A stretch of 64,000 nt of DNA from Acidiphilium sp. PA (GTDB lineage Bacteria > Pseudomonadota > Alphaproteobacteria > Acetobacterales > Acetobacteraceae): the NCBI RefSeq assembly GCF_026191915.1, contig NZ_JAIMBY010000019.1:1-64000 (forward strand), in the 5' to 3' direction. Position numbers and translations under genes: made by a program. How positions within the stretch are numbered: the first letter of the stretch is position 1; every line of letters begins with the position of its first letter. The notes beneath the pieces are model-generated. The model saw only the letters and a list, made by a program, of their open reading frames with translations. It was not told the DNA's origin and searched no databases. Of this stretch, positions 53,605 to 62,110 are shown piece by piece.

Positions 53605-53697
53605 CTAGCCGCTACTGTTACGCAACGGACCGTCCAAGTCGCACTGCGGGCAGTCGATCTGTGCGTATTTGTGACCTGTTGTGGCGCGGATTGTCAT
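53605..53697 (-). CDS. Possible 30-residue CxxC peptide
   Basis: MTIRATTGHKYAQIDCPQCDLDGPLRNSSG, preceded by an excellent AGGAGG 9 nt before ATG 53697. The CPQC pair suggests metal binding. Only the ribosome-binding site and the cysteines support it; chance is possible. Confidence 0.3.
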   Translation of the reverse strand: MTIRATTGHKYAQIDCPQCDLDGPLRNSSG

Positions 53698-53917
53698 AAA
53701 CATAACCCTCCTGTAAGATTTGAGAATGATAAAGCGAGCAGTTGTGAACTCAGCGGCTTCGCCCGAGATGGTGGTGTTGGTCGCAGCCCAAGTCTGGCTT
53801 AGCCGATATGGCAAAGCTTGCGTCGTTGTCCGTCGCAGCCGCCGCCTTTTGGAGGATCTGCGCGGTGCTCGACGGCGGCGCCGATGCTGATCGGGGCAGC
53901 CCCTTCCAAGGCTCTCA

Positions 53918-56389
53918 ATGCCCGCTGACCGCAGTGCGTCAGTGGCACATAATCAGGATGCCCTGCTGGCCGAAAATGAGCGGTTGCGCTTGCAGCTCGC
54001 GGAAGCGGAGCAACGGGCCGCGCGACTCGCCACGCAAGCCGCCATCGGGGGGCCTTTTCGAGACGCCGAGTTTATGCGCAGCGTGCTTGCCTCGTCCGAC
54101 GACTGCATCAAGGTACTCGACCTTGACGGCAACCTTACCTTTATGAGCGAAGGCAGCCAACGCACCATGGAGGTGGGCGACTTCAACGCCATCCGAGGCT
54201 GCACTTGGCCAGACTTCTGGCATGGCGAGCTGAATGTAGACGCCAGGACCGCGGTAGAAACCGCCAAGTCCGGAGGCACTGGTCGTTTCCAAGGCATGAC
54301 CGAGACGATGGCCGGCACGCTCAAGTACTGGGATGTGCTGGTCACGCCAATTCGTGGCCCAGATGGCAAGCCGGAGAAGCTGCTTTCGGTTTCGCGCGAC
54401 ATCACCGCCACCCGGCGCGTGGAGGAAGCCCTAGGGGAAAGCGAGGCGCGGTTCGAGGCCATCGCGGACTCGATCGACCAGGTGATCTGGTCCACCCGGC
54501 CAGACGGGTTCCACGACTACTACAACCAGCGTTGGTACGAGTACACCGGCGTGCCCGAGGGTTCGACCGACGGCGAAGCTTGGAATGGCATGTTCCACGC
54601 TGATGACCAGGAGAGCGCCTGGACCACTTGGCGGCACAGCCTCGCCACTGGAGAGCCCTACCGCATCGAGTATCGGCTTCGGCACCGATCCGGCCGCTAC
54701 CGTTGGGTCCTGGGCCGGGCGCAGCCCGTGCGGGACGCCGAGGGGCACATCACGCGCTGGTACGGCACCTGCACCGACATCCACGAAATCATGGAAGCAC
54801 GCGAGGTCCTGACCCATTCGCGCGAGGAGTTGGAGCGGCAAATCGAGGAACGCACACGTGAGCGGGACCGGGTGTGGCAGAACTCTCGCGATTTGCTCGT
54901 CATCGTTGGTGCCGACGGCATTTTTCGGGACGTCAATCCGGCATGGACGGCGGTCCTTGGTCATGGTCCTGCAGAGGTTGTAGGCCGCAGCTTTCTCGAC
55001 TTCATCTGGCCGGACGATGCGGACCTGACCACAGGCGGACTGCAGGCGGCCGCTTCCAAACGCGACCTCACGCATTTCGTGAACCGCTATAGACACAAGG
55101 ACGACACCCCGCGTTGGATTTCGTGGCAAACCTCGGCGGAGGGCGAGTTGGTCTACGCATATGGGCGGGACATCACGGCCTTGAAGGAACAAACCACGGC
55201 CCTGCAGCAGTCCGAGGAAGCCCTTCGACAATCGCAGAAGATGGAGGCGGTGGGCCAGCTCACCGGCGGTCTCGCACACGACTTTAACAACTTGCTCGCC
55301 GGCATCTCGGGCAGCCTGGAGCTGATGCAGACCCGCGTGGCCCAGGGGCGGATCGGCGACCTGGAACGGTATTTGGTTGCAGCACAGGGCGCCGCCAAGC
55401 GGGCGGCGGCGCTGACCCACCGGCTGTTAGCCTTCTCGCGGCGGCAGACGCTTGAACCTAAGCCCACCAATGCGAACCGTCTCGTCACTGGCATGGAGGA
55501 GCTGGTCCGCCGCACCGTCGGACCGCATGTCACCGTCGAGGTGGTCATTGCCGGCGGGTTGTGGACCACCCTGGTGGACCCGAACCAGCTTGAGAACGCC
55601 GTGCTAAATCTGTGTATCAACGCCCGCGACGCCATGCCCGACGGCGGGCGCCTAACGGTCGAAACTGCCAACAAGTGGTTGGACGAGCGCACGGCCCGGC
55701 AGCGGGACGTTCCGGCAGGCCAGTACGTGTCGCTCAGCGTCAGTGACACCGGCACGGGCATGACACCCGAGGTGGCGCGCTGTGCGTTCGACCCGTTCTT
55801 CACCACGAAGCCTATTGGTATGGGAACCGGGCTTGGCCTGTCCATGATCTACGGCTTCGTGACGCAGTCGGGGGGGCAGGCGCGTATCTACTCGGAGCCG
55901 GGCCAGGGCACCACCGTCTCCCTGTATCTGCCCCGGCATGACGGCGAGGCAGCCATCGAGGATGTCGGAGCCGAACTAGCCGGGGCACCGCGCGCCGAGG
56001 CCGGCGAGACTGTGCTTGTCGTAGACGACGAACCGACCGTGCGTATGCTGGTAACCGAGGTGCTGCAGGACCTAGGCTACACCGCTATCGAGGCAGCCGA
56101 CGGCCCGGCCGGGCTGCAGGTGCTGCGCTCGAATGCGCGCGTAGACCTGCTGGTGACGGATGTGGGCCTGCCCGGAGGCATGAACGGGCGGCAGGTAGCG
56201 GACGCGGGACGTGCGATGCGGCCCGGCCTGAAGGTGCTGTTCATCACGGGCTACGCTGAGAACGCCGCGCTGAGCCACGGGCACCTCGACCCCGGGATGC
56301 ACGTGCTCACCAAGCCATTTGCAATGGAGGCGCTGGCTGGGCGAATTAAGGAGCTGATTACCGGTAACCAGTGGAATGGCAGCAGGTAG
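53918..56389 (+). CDS. PAS-domain hybrid sensor histidine kinase with receiver domain
   Basis: 823 residues, no membrane segments. Order: short coiled coil (18-45), PAS 1 (about 50-170, ending LLSVSRDITATRRVEEA), PAS 2 of PAS_3 type (about 180-305, QVIWSTRPDGFHDYYNQRWYEYTG...WYGTCTDIHEI), coiled coil, PAS 3 (about 325-435), HisKA with His454 in GGLAHDFNNLLAGISG, HATPase (NAVLNLCINARDAMPDGG, DTGTGM, GTGLGLS) and a C-terminal receiver with Asp748 in LLVTDVGLPGGMNG and Lys in VLTKPF. It is a cytoplasmic sensor; the signal and output partner are unknown. No separate response regulator is adjacent. Upstream 53698-53917 shows only weak promoter features. Confidence 0.9.
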   Translation: MPADRSASVAHNQDALLAENERLRLQLAEAEQRAARLATQAAIGGPFRDAEFMRSVLASSDDCIKVLDLDGNLTFMSEGSQRTMEVGDFNAIRGCTWPDFWHGELNVDARTAVETAKSGGTGRFQGMTETMAGTLKYWDVLVTPIRGPDGKPEKLLSVSRDITATRRVEEALGESEARFEAIADSIDQVIWSTRPDGFHDYYNQRWYEYTGVPEGSTDGEAWNGMFHADDQESAWTTWRHSLATGEPYRIEYRLRHRSGRYRWVLGRAQPVRDAEGHITRWYGTCTDIHEIMEAREVLTHSREELERQIEERTRERDRVWQNSRDLLVIVGADGIFRDVNPAWTAVLGHGPAEVVGRSFLDFIWPDDADLTTGGLQAAASKRDLTHFVNRYRHKDDTPRWISWQTSAEGELVYAYGRDITALKEQTTALQQSEEALRQSQKMEAVGQLTGGLAHDFNNLLAGISGSLELMQTRVAQGRIGDLERYLVAAQGAAKRAAALTHRLLAFSRRQTLEPKPTNANRLVTGMEELVRRTVGPHVTVEVVIAGGLWTTLVDPNQLENAVLNLCINARDAMPDGGRLTVETANKWLDERTARQRDVPAGQYVSLSVSDTGTGMTPEVARCAFDPFFTTKPIGMGTGLGLSMIYGFVTQSGGQARIYSEPGQGTTVSLYLPRHDGEAAIEDVGAELAGAPRAEAGETVLVVDDEPTVRMLVTEVLQDLGYTAIEAADGPAGLQVLRSNARVDLLVTDVGLPGGMNGRQVADAGRAMRPGLKVLFITGYAENAALSHGHLDPGMHVLTKPFAMEALAGRIKELITGNQWNGSR

Positions 56390-56497
56390 CCGTTCGGTAA
56401 GCTAAGATGAGCAGGATCACGTTGTTTGATGGTCCTCCGATCGTAAAATCTGATGGACTTCCGGGTTCCACTTCCCGTGTTCTGTAGGGGGTCCGGG

Positions 56498-56523
56498 AAG
56501 CGGGAAGCGGAAGTATGCATTGG
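56498..56523. repeat. Repeated AAGCGGGAAGCGG element, second copy near 49999
   Basis: AAGCGGGAAGCGGAAGTATG (start of the copy) closely matches 49999-50022, AAGCGGGAAGCGGGAGTTGC. The distant copy follows the dotL stop codon. Confidence 0.5.
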
Positions 56524-56600
56524 TGATGCGGGGTCTGATTGGCGCGGTGGTTGAGGTTTGCCGTGCCTTAATCGCGGTTGCTGCCCTGGCGGGACTGGGG

Positions 56601-57554
56601 TCAGTTTTTGGTGAGGCGGTATCCGTCGGGGGATTTGATGACGCAGCCGTTGTCGATCATCGCGGTGAGGCGCTGATAGAGGGTGGCGGCGCGGATGCGG
56701 CAGCGGGCGCGGAGATCGGCGAACGGCTGTGGCTGGCCGGTTTCGGCGAGGGCGGCGGTGATGCGATCGTCGAGGGATTTTGGTGTGGCATTGTCGGGTG
56801 ACGGCGCGCTGGCGTGACTGGGCTCGAGTGCCAGGGCATTATCGTGCTGGTTCAGTTCGAGTGTGATGCTGGGCATGGCGGGCGCGGCGCGATTCTCTGG
56901 GGTGAGGATGATGCGATCGTCGCCATCGCGGCGGAGATAGAGGTTGGAATCGCCCCAGGCGTGGAACTCGGATGATCCGCGCAGGGCCTGACCGGCGCGG
57001 AGTGTCCCGGCGCCTTTTTTTGCATGGTGGACGACAGCGACGGCGACGGCATGGTGCCGCTGCATGTCGCGCAGGAAGGCGAGCAGGGGTGCGACTTCGC
57101 CGCTGACGTTCTCATCGATGCGGTGCAGGCGCACGAACGGATCGAGCACGAGGAGGCGCGGTTTCAGCCTGGCGATGGTGTCGGCGAGACGCGCGCGGTC
57201 GTCTTCGAGATCGAGGCGCAGGCTGGGTGCGGTGATCACCTGAACATCGAGGGCTGCGAGTTTGGTGCCGGCGGCTGCACAGATGCTTTCGAGGCGCCGG
57301 CGGACGATGTGAAGCGCGTCCTCGGCGGGATAGAGCAGGACGCGGCCGGGGCGTGTCACGGCGAAGCGGCGCAGACAGGGGACGCCCGCGGCGACGGCGA
57401 CGGCCAGATCGAGGGCGAGGAAAGATTTGCAGCATTTGGGTTCTCCGCCGATAATGCCGACGGCTTCTTCGGCCCACAGTCCCTCGACGAGCCAGCGGTG
57501 CTGCTCGGGGCGGTCGGTGAGGTGGTAGGCTGGCTGGACCGGGAGCGGGGTCAT
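56601..57554 (-). CDS. RepA-like (AAA_25) ATPase of the transposition operon
   Basis: 317 residues: Walker A variant IIGGEPKCCKSFLALDLAVAVA (first Gly of GKS replaced by Cys), Walker B PRLLVLDPFVRLH, then AVAVVHHAKKGAGTLRAGQALRGSSEFHAW, as in RepA/RSF1010-type hexameric ATPases. The C-terminal 60 residues (LDDRITAALAETGQPQPFADLRARCRIRAATLYQRLTAMIDNGCVIKSPDGY) form a winged helix. It is the third gene of the operon and overlaps the ATPase upstream (ATGA). It could help target selection or replicate the junction; that is inference. Confidence 0.8.
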   Translation of the reverse strand: MTPLPVQPAYHLTDRPEQHRWLVEGLWAEEAVGIIGGEPKCCKSFLALDLAVAVAAGVPCLRRFAVTRPGRVLLYPAEDALHIVRRRLESICAAAGTKLAALDVQVITAPSLRLDLEDDRARLADTIARLKPRLLVLDPFVRLHRIDENVSGEVAPLLAFLRDMQRHHAVAVAVVHHAKKGAGTLRAGQALRGSSEFHAWGDSNLYLRRDGDDRIILTPENRAAPAMPSITLELNQHDNALALEPSHASAPSPDNATPKSLDDRITAALAETGQPQPFADLRARCRIRAATLYQRLTAMIDNGCVIKSPDGYRLTKN

Positions 57555-58396
57555 CGCCGTTGGCGGGTGGTTGCTTTGGCTGTGTTTGGCGTGGGGATGG
57601 CGAGGGTCTCGAAGAACAGCGTCTCGTCGATCTGACGCGCCTCGCGGTGTGCGGCGGCATCCAGCAGTTCGGCCGCCATGATCATCAGGGTTCGCAGATT
57701 GCCTTGGGCGTGATCGCAGATCGTTGCGATCACTTCCGGGGTCATCAGGGTGGGGGCGCCGGCCTGGCGGATGGCAAGCTGCAGGGTCTCCTGCAGATCC
57801 TGCGGGGTGGCGCGTTCGATCGCCAGGCGGACACGCATGCGGCTGGCGAGAGGGAGGAACTCCTCGGAGCGCAGGCGTTCGGCGAGCCGTCCGTCGCCGG
57901 CCAGGACGATGGTCAGGAGGATGTGGGAATCGAGGTCAGCTGAGGCGAGCAGGCGGAGTTCAGCGAGGACGGCGGGCTGCATCTCCTGGGCTTCATCGAC
58001 CAGCAGTACCGGCCTGGAGAGGGTCGTCTGGATATGAGCCTGCCAGCGTTGGCGCAGGATTTTAGCCCCACCCCAGCGATTATGCGGGCGCAACTCGACG
58101 CCGAACAACTCGCCCATCTCGCGGTAGAAATCGGCGATGTTGGCCTGAGGCCGGCTGATCACGCCGACGGTCACGTCGCGCAATGTTGCCAGCGACGCGG
58201 CCAGGATCCGCAAGGCGGCCGATTTGCCGGAACCCGGCGCACCGGTGATCAGGGCGAAGCCGCCTTCGCCGGCAAGATGCTGGACGCGCCAACAGAACGA
58301 CTCCAGACGAGGCGAGACATGCAGAGCCTCGGTCGGCACGTTGTGCGTGAACGGGTTCCACTTGAGACCGTACAGTGCGAGCAGTTTGTTGTTCAC
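57551..58396 (-). CDS. ExeA/TniB-like AAA ATPase, transposition regulator
   Basis: 281 residues: start LALYGLKWNPFTHNVPTEALHVSPRLESFCWRVQHLAGEGGFALITGAPGSGKSAALRIL (Walker A), Walker B RPVLLVDEAQEM, sensor I ILLTIVLAGDGRLAERL, and a C-terminal lid (TPEVIATICDHAQGNLRTLMIMAAELLDAA). The ExeA-like family includes TniB/TnsC-type ATPases that activate DDE transposases and choose the target. It overlaps the transposase (ATGA) and the RepA-like gene. Confidence 0.85.
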   Translation of the reverse strand: MNNKLLALYGLKWNPFTHNVPTEALHVSPRLESFCWRVQHLAGEGGFALITGAPGSGKSAALRILAASLATLRDVTVGVISRPQANIADFYREMGELFGVELRPHNRWGGAKILRQRWQAHIQTTLSRPVLLVDEAQEMQPAVLAELRLLASADLDSHILLTIVLAGDGRLAERLRSEEFLPLASRMRVRLAIERATPQDLQETLQLAIRQAGAPTLMTPEVIATICDHAQGNLRTLMIMAAELLDAAAHREARQIDETLFFETLAIPTPNTAKATTRQRR

Positions 58397-59847
58397 GCGT
58401 CGTCTCCTTCGTCTTTGTGGAGATAGGCTGGGGGCAATCCGGTTGCCGCTTGCCGCTCGATCATGTTGGCCAGCAACGGCGCGATCCCGCGGGCCGGCGG
58501 CGCGACCGGGTCAGCGCTGACAGGCTGCAAACCGCGGCGCAGGCCGTTGGCGTTGGCGGCCTTGTCCTGGGGGAACAGCCTGCAGAGCACGGTGCCGGTT
58601 TGCGGATCGACGAGGTGAACCAGGGCAAGATCCCAGGCGGCGAAGCGGACCTCCAATGTGGTGAGGTGCCGATATTGGTTCGGCACTTCGAACCGGCGGC
58701 CTTCGATGACGATCGTGCCATCGCTCCTTCGCAAGGTTCGCTGCTCGCTGCGGGTGAACGCCAGTCTCAGAGTTGCGGCATCCGGGCATGGTCGTGTCAC
58801 GGTGGGGCCGGCGAGAAAGCGCGCCAGCGGGGTGGCGTCGATCTCGCTGTGGTGCTTGCGATTGTAGTCGTAGTCTACCCAGGCCTGGGTCGCCTCGTTG
58901 AGCCGGGCCAGGGTGAGGTCATTGACACCTTCGAGCATGGCCATCAGCCGGCCCTCGACCGATCCCCAGAGGACCTCCTGCTTACCGTTCATGTAGGGGC
59001 TGTAGGGCAGCGTGGTCTGATGAACGACGCCGAGCCGGGCGAGACCTTCGGTGATCTCGGTCGCCGTCATCGCCGCACCGTTGTCACTCATGGCCGAGCG
59101 GGGCATGCCGCGCTTCTGCATGGCCTGCGACAGACCGTGGGCAATGACCTCCGCGCTCTCGGACAGATACCATTGCAGGTGGCAGGCCAACCGCGAGCGG
59201 TCATTGAGCACGCCGAACAGGATCGGCGTTCGCCACTCCCCTCGCGGTGTCAGCACCTTGCGCGAACCGGAATGACAATCCCAGTGCCAGGTTCCGTTCA
59301 CATACTCGCACTCATAGCTGCGGACCTCCCGGGCATCGAGCCTGGCGGCGGCAGCCAGGGCGCCGGCGGTCTGGCGCGCCGTCATCGGGGACCGCTTGGT
59401 CATGCCGTGGGTGGTCAGGAAGCGCCGGACCGTGGCGTAGGAAGGCACCGGGCGCAGTTCTGACCGGGTCTCGGCCAGGGCGACGAGGTTGTCGTGATGC
59501 AACCGCACACTCCAACTCTTGTGGGCTTGATATTGAGCTCGCAAGGCTTGGCGGAGCTCATCAGTCATCGACGCCTGCTGGCCGGCGTCCTCGCGGCGTT
59601 TGCGCCGCAGCACACCCACCGGGTCTTGGCGCTCATTCCGGCCGATGTAGAACCAGCGCTCGATCGTCGAGACACCAAAGCGAACCGGTTCACCGGTACT
59701 CGGATGCCGCCATTCACGGGCCGCCAGTTGCTTCAGGGCCGCGCGCAGCGCGCCCGCCTCCGGCGGTGCGGCCAACAAGTGACCGATCACCGAGAACCGC
59801 AGTTGCGCCCAGCGATCCTGAACACGCGATCTGCCTCGTTCTGTCAC
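58393..59847 (-). CDS. DD35E transposase (Mu/TniA-like integrase core)
   Basis: 484 residues from GTG 59847, which has GGAGGG 5 nt upstream (an ATG at 59865 is less likely). Helix-turn-helix N-terminus (about 15-165), then the RNase-H-type core with WHWDCHSGS (Asp), RSAMSDNGAAM (Asp) and NGKQEVLWGSVE (Glu); the last two are 35 residues apart. The C-terminal Mu-type beta-barrel (TIVIEGRRFEVPNQYRHLTTLEVRFAAWDLALVHLVDPQTGTVLC) follows. Together with the ATPases downstream it makes a complete transposition operon. Confidence 0.88.
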   Translation of the reverse strand: MTERGRSRVQDRWAQLRFSVIGHLLAAPPEAGALRAALKQLAAREWRHPSTGEPVRFGVSTIERWFYIGRNERQDPVGVLRRKRREDAGQQASMTDELRQALRAQYQAHKSWSVRLHHDNLVALAETRSELRPVPSYATVRRFLTTHGMTKRSPMTARQTAGALAAAARLDAREVRSYECEYVNGTWHWDCHSGSRKVLTPRGEWRTPILFGVLNDRSRLACHLQWYLSESAEVIAHGLSQAMQKRGMPRSAMSDNGAAMTATEITEGLARLGVVHQTTLPYSPYMNGKQEVLWGSVEGRLMAMLEGVNDLTLARLNEATQAWVDYDYNRKHHSEIDATPLARFLAGPTVTRPCPDAATLRLAFTRSEQRTLRRSDGTIVIEGRRFEVPNQYRHLTTLEVRFAAWDLALVHLVDPQTGTVLCRLFPQDKAANANGLRRGLQPVSADPVAPPARGIAPLLANMIERQAATGLPPAYLHKDEGDDA

Positions 59848-59935
59848 GTCTGCCCTCCAAAACAATCAGCGGGCTTACGGTAAGCACGTCACCGATCGTC
59901 GGCGACGTGCATCTTCTGCGGGTCGGCGGCGCCCG

Positions 59936-60517
59936 TCAGAAAGCGCGCATTGCCGAGGCTCCGCCGGTCAACGGCCCCAGGAACCGAAGCAGGGAGACGA
60001 GCTGTTGTTCGATGCCGCCGCGAAAACGAGCGAGCACCGAGGCTGGCAGGGTCGCGGTGTCGACCGGAGGCATGAAGGCTGCCGCGGCAATCGGGCGGAA
60101 CGCACTCTCCTCGGACGTGAATGTCGAGAGCCACCAGACGCGCCAGCGCGCGACCGTCCGCCGATCGATCCCGAGCGTGGCTGACAATTGCCGCAGGCGG
60201 GTGGCGGTGAGCCCATGGCACATCGCCGAAATCAACGTCACCACTGTGGCGAGATAGACCTTACGACCCAGAAAGCGCAGCGATGCCGGGGTGGTTCGCT
60301 TGCGACAACCGTCGATCGCGCAGCAGAAGCTGAAGCGTTGGCCGAACGCCTCACTCAAACCTGGGGGACCACCGCGCGGTTTGCGCTGAAATTGCGCCGA
60401 ATGAAGGACGCCACCGCATGTCGTGCATCCTGCCGCCCTGGCGGTCGCGGCGATATCGCGATCAAACAGGAGCAACTGTTCATGAAACTTGGCATCTGCC
60501 AGCACTGCTTGATACAA
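59936..60517 (-). CDS. Zinc-finger/HTH accessory protein of the transposon
   Basis: 193 residues from TTG 60517 (AAAGGA 9 nt upstream; start uncertain). It has two zinc-binding pairs, CTTCGGVLH and CCAIDGCRKRTTP, then an HTH region (LTATRLRQLSATLGIDRRTVARWRVWWLSTF), typical of proteins that lie upstream of transposases with RNase-H cores. It is read in the same direction as the DDE transposase 89 bp away and may regulate it or bind the ends. Confidence 0.6.
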   Translation of the reverse strand: MYQAVLADAKFHEQLLLFDRDIAATARAAGCTTCGGVLHSAQFQRKPRGGPPGLSEAFGQRFSFCCAIDGCRKRTTPASLRFLGRKVYLATVVTLISAMCHGLTATRLRQLSATLGIDRRTVARWRVWWLSTFTSEESAFRPIAAAAFMPPVDTATLPASVLARFRGGIEQQLVSLLRFLGPLTGGASAMRAF

Positions 60518-60549
60518 GGGGCACCATCCTTTGAATTGAAATTGGCGGG

Positions 60550-61002
60550 ATGACCAAAGTCGGACGCAATAATCTCTGTCCCTGCGGCAGCGGCAAGAAA
60601 TACAAGCGCTGCTGCATGGCCCAAGATGAGGCAACCGCCCGCGAGGCCCGCGCGAGCGCCGCAAGCGCCGCAGTGTCGCCCCTCTCGGCCCATCTCTGCG
60701 AGGATTGCAACCACGATCTGGATGATGCCGCCAATGCGGTGTTTGCTTTGATCGAGGCGAAGCAATTCGATGAGGCTGAACGGGGCGCCCACGACGTTCT
60801 GGCACGCTTCCCCAACGTCCACGACGGCTACGAGTGCCTGGGCCGGCTGCATCAGGCCAAAGGGGACCATCGCCAGGCGATCGAGTGTTACCGCAAGGTC
60901 ATCGCGTTCGCCGTCGAGGAACCGCAGTACTACGACCCGGAATTCGTCGATCACTTCCAGGCACTGATCGCCCACATCGAAACTCAGGCATCCAGCGGCT
61001 GA
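60550..61002 (+). CDS. SEC-C motif and tetratricopeptide-like protein
   Basis: 150 residues. The N-terminal SEC-C zinc motif NNLCPCGSGKKYKRCC (9-24) is followed by a linker (CEDCNHD) and a TPR-like helical region (DEAERGAHDVLARFPNVHDGYECLGRLHQAKGDHRQAIECYRKVIAFA). It is divergent from the zinc-finger gene with 32 bp between. SEC-C proteins near transposons are probable accessory or cargo genes; its precise role is unknown. Confidence 0.75.
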   Translation: MTKVGRNNLCPCGSGKKYKRCCMAQDEATAREARASAASAAVSPLSAHLCEDCNHDLDDAANAVFALIEAKQFDEAERGAHDVLARFPNVHDGYECLGRLHQAKGDHRQAIECYRKVIAFAVEEPQYYDPEFVDHFQALIAHIETQASSG

Positions 61003-61768
61003 TCCTTCCGGCCCACCCCTGCCCAGCATCGCCGGGTGCTCGGCAGCGTCAAGGCATCCACGCCTGCGGCGCGGAGCCTCCTTGACCCTGCCTCCGCTCC
61101 CGGCGGTAGCAAATGCAGGTCGGCGCCGAGGAATGGTCTTTCAGTCTCACCAAGGAATGAATGGAAGGAAGGAAGGAAGGAAGGAAGGAAGACCCTACCC
61201 ACAGATTATCCACGATCCGCGAGGTCGCCTCTCGGCCAAACCTCAAATACCGTGATCAAATATCGCCGAAAACCCATCGCTTTGCATGCTCAGGCTCACT
61301 AAGATTTGCCGGCTACGTCCAAGTAGTCCGGGAACAAAGCTCAAACACGGGAATGCGGACAGACTGATTGGCGGACGAAAAAGCGGACGGAATTTTTTAG
61401 AGAGGCATCAGCTTCCCTAAGGGGGAGGCGGTAATTATCTGGCCGTGTCGGCTTATTGGTTCATCAAAGCCAAAACTGACATGCCGCTTTCCACCCGATT
61501 CAGCCATACGAAACTGATCACGCGAACGGCAGCTTCGGAGCAACGTTGCCTCTCAGCTAAACGACCGGGATGAGCGCATTGTACGCAAGCAAGGACGAAT
61601 TGCTATAAACCAATCTCCACTGAAGCACCATTGACGGTTTTTAATAGCTCGTAAGGGGATATTATCGACCTTAATATGCTCTCAAGAAGCACAGTACTTG
61701 CACTTCGACTCAATTTCCTATAGGCTCTCAAGAGCTAATTAAACGGCATAATGCGCCCTTGAGGAAGT
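61003..61768. other. Gene-free region with transposon right end
   Basis: About 765 bp. It contains the putative right end (61324-61353), repeated GCGGAC elements to about 61393 and then an AT-rich stretch (61600-61768) with several TAA/TTA stops in all frames. No gene is supported. The hipB promoter must lie at the 3' end of this interval. Confidence 0.6.
61163..61190. repeat. GGAA tetranucleotide repeat (7 copies)
   Basis: Seven perfect GGAA units from 61163 to 61190. It lies in a non-coding stretch; slippage would change only spacing. Confidence 0.95.
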
Positions 61769-62110
61769 ATGACCGCTCGCAACCCACTTCTGGCGTCTCC
61801 GCCCTTTGCCGTGGAGGATTCCCTCGTGCGCCTTGGGCAGCGCCTACGCACGGCTAGGCTCCGCCGTAACCTCACCGTTGCCGAAGTCGGCAAGAAGATC
61901 GGCGCGGGCTCGCGCGCCGTTGGCGACGCCGAAAAGGGCAAACCCTCGACGAGCGTCGCCGTCTATGCCGCGCTGCTGTGGGCGTTCGATTTGATCCGAG
62001 ATCTGGATACCGTTGCTGACCCTTCGCACGACGTCGAAGGAATCGCGTTGGCAAAGCGTCAAACGCGCATTCGCGCCCGCCAGACAGGCGGACTCGACAA
62101 TGACTTCTGA
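61769..62110 (+). CDS. hipB: HipB-type XRE antitoxin
   Basis: 113 residues with a Cro/C1-type HTH (LGQRLRTARLRRNLTVAEVGKKIGAGSRAVGDAEKGKPSTSVAVYAALLWAFDL, about 22-75) and a short C-terminal extension. It represses the hipBA promoter and binds HipA. GAGGAAG precedes ATG 61769. Its stop overlaps the hipA start by 11 bp. Confidence 0.85.
   Translation: MTARNPLLASPPFAVEDSLVRLGQRLRTARLRRNLTVAEVGKKIGAGSRAVGDAEKGKPSTSVAVYAALLWAFDLIRDLDTVADPSHDVEGIALAKRQTRIRARQTGGLDNDF

Larger units (their letters stand above)
56472..61353. mobile_element. Putative Tn7/Tn5053-like transposon with a three-gene transposition operon
   Basis: TTCCCGTGTT at 56472-56481 and its inverse AACACGGGAA at 61344-61353 bracket the unit. 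In both, 9 nt further in, lies a second TTCCCGGAC-type element (GTCCGGGAA at 56491 and 61326). Repeats such as GCGGGAAGCGGGAAGCGG (56499-56510 region) and TCCGC (61350-61390) outside and inside the ends suggest multiple transposase sites. Inside are the DDE, ATPase and accessory genes. Exact ends and target duplication are not resolved. Confidence 0.5.

Noticed and set aside
56601-57554. Plasmid replication protein RepA
   Set aside because: It belongs to the RepA ATPase family in fold, but it is the third gene of a transposition operon and has no iterons nearby.
58393-59847. IS21-type istA/istB pair
   Set aside because: The ATPase is ExeA/TniB-like with its own N-terminus, and there is a third ATPase gene; the gene set does not match IS21.
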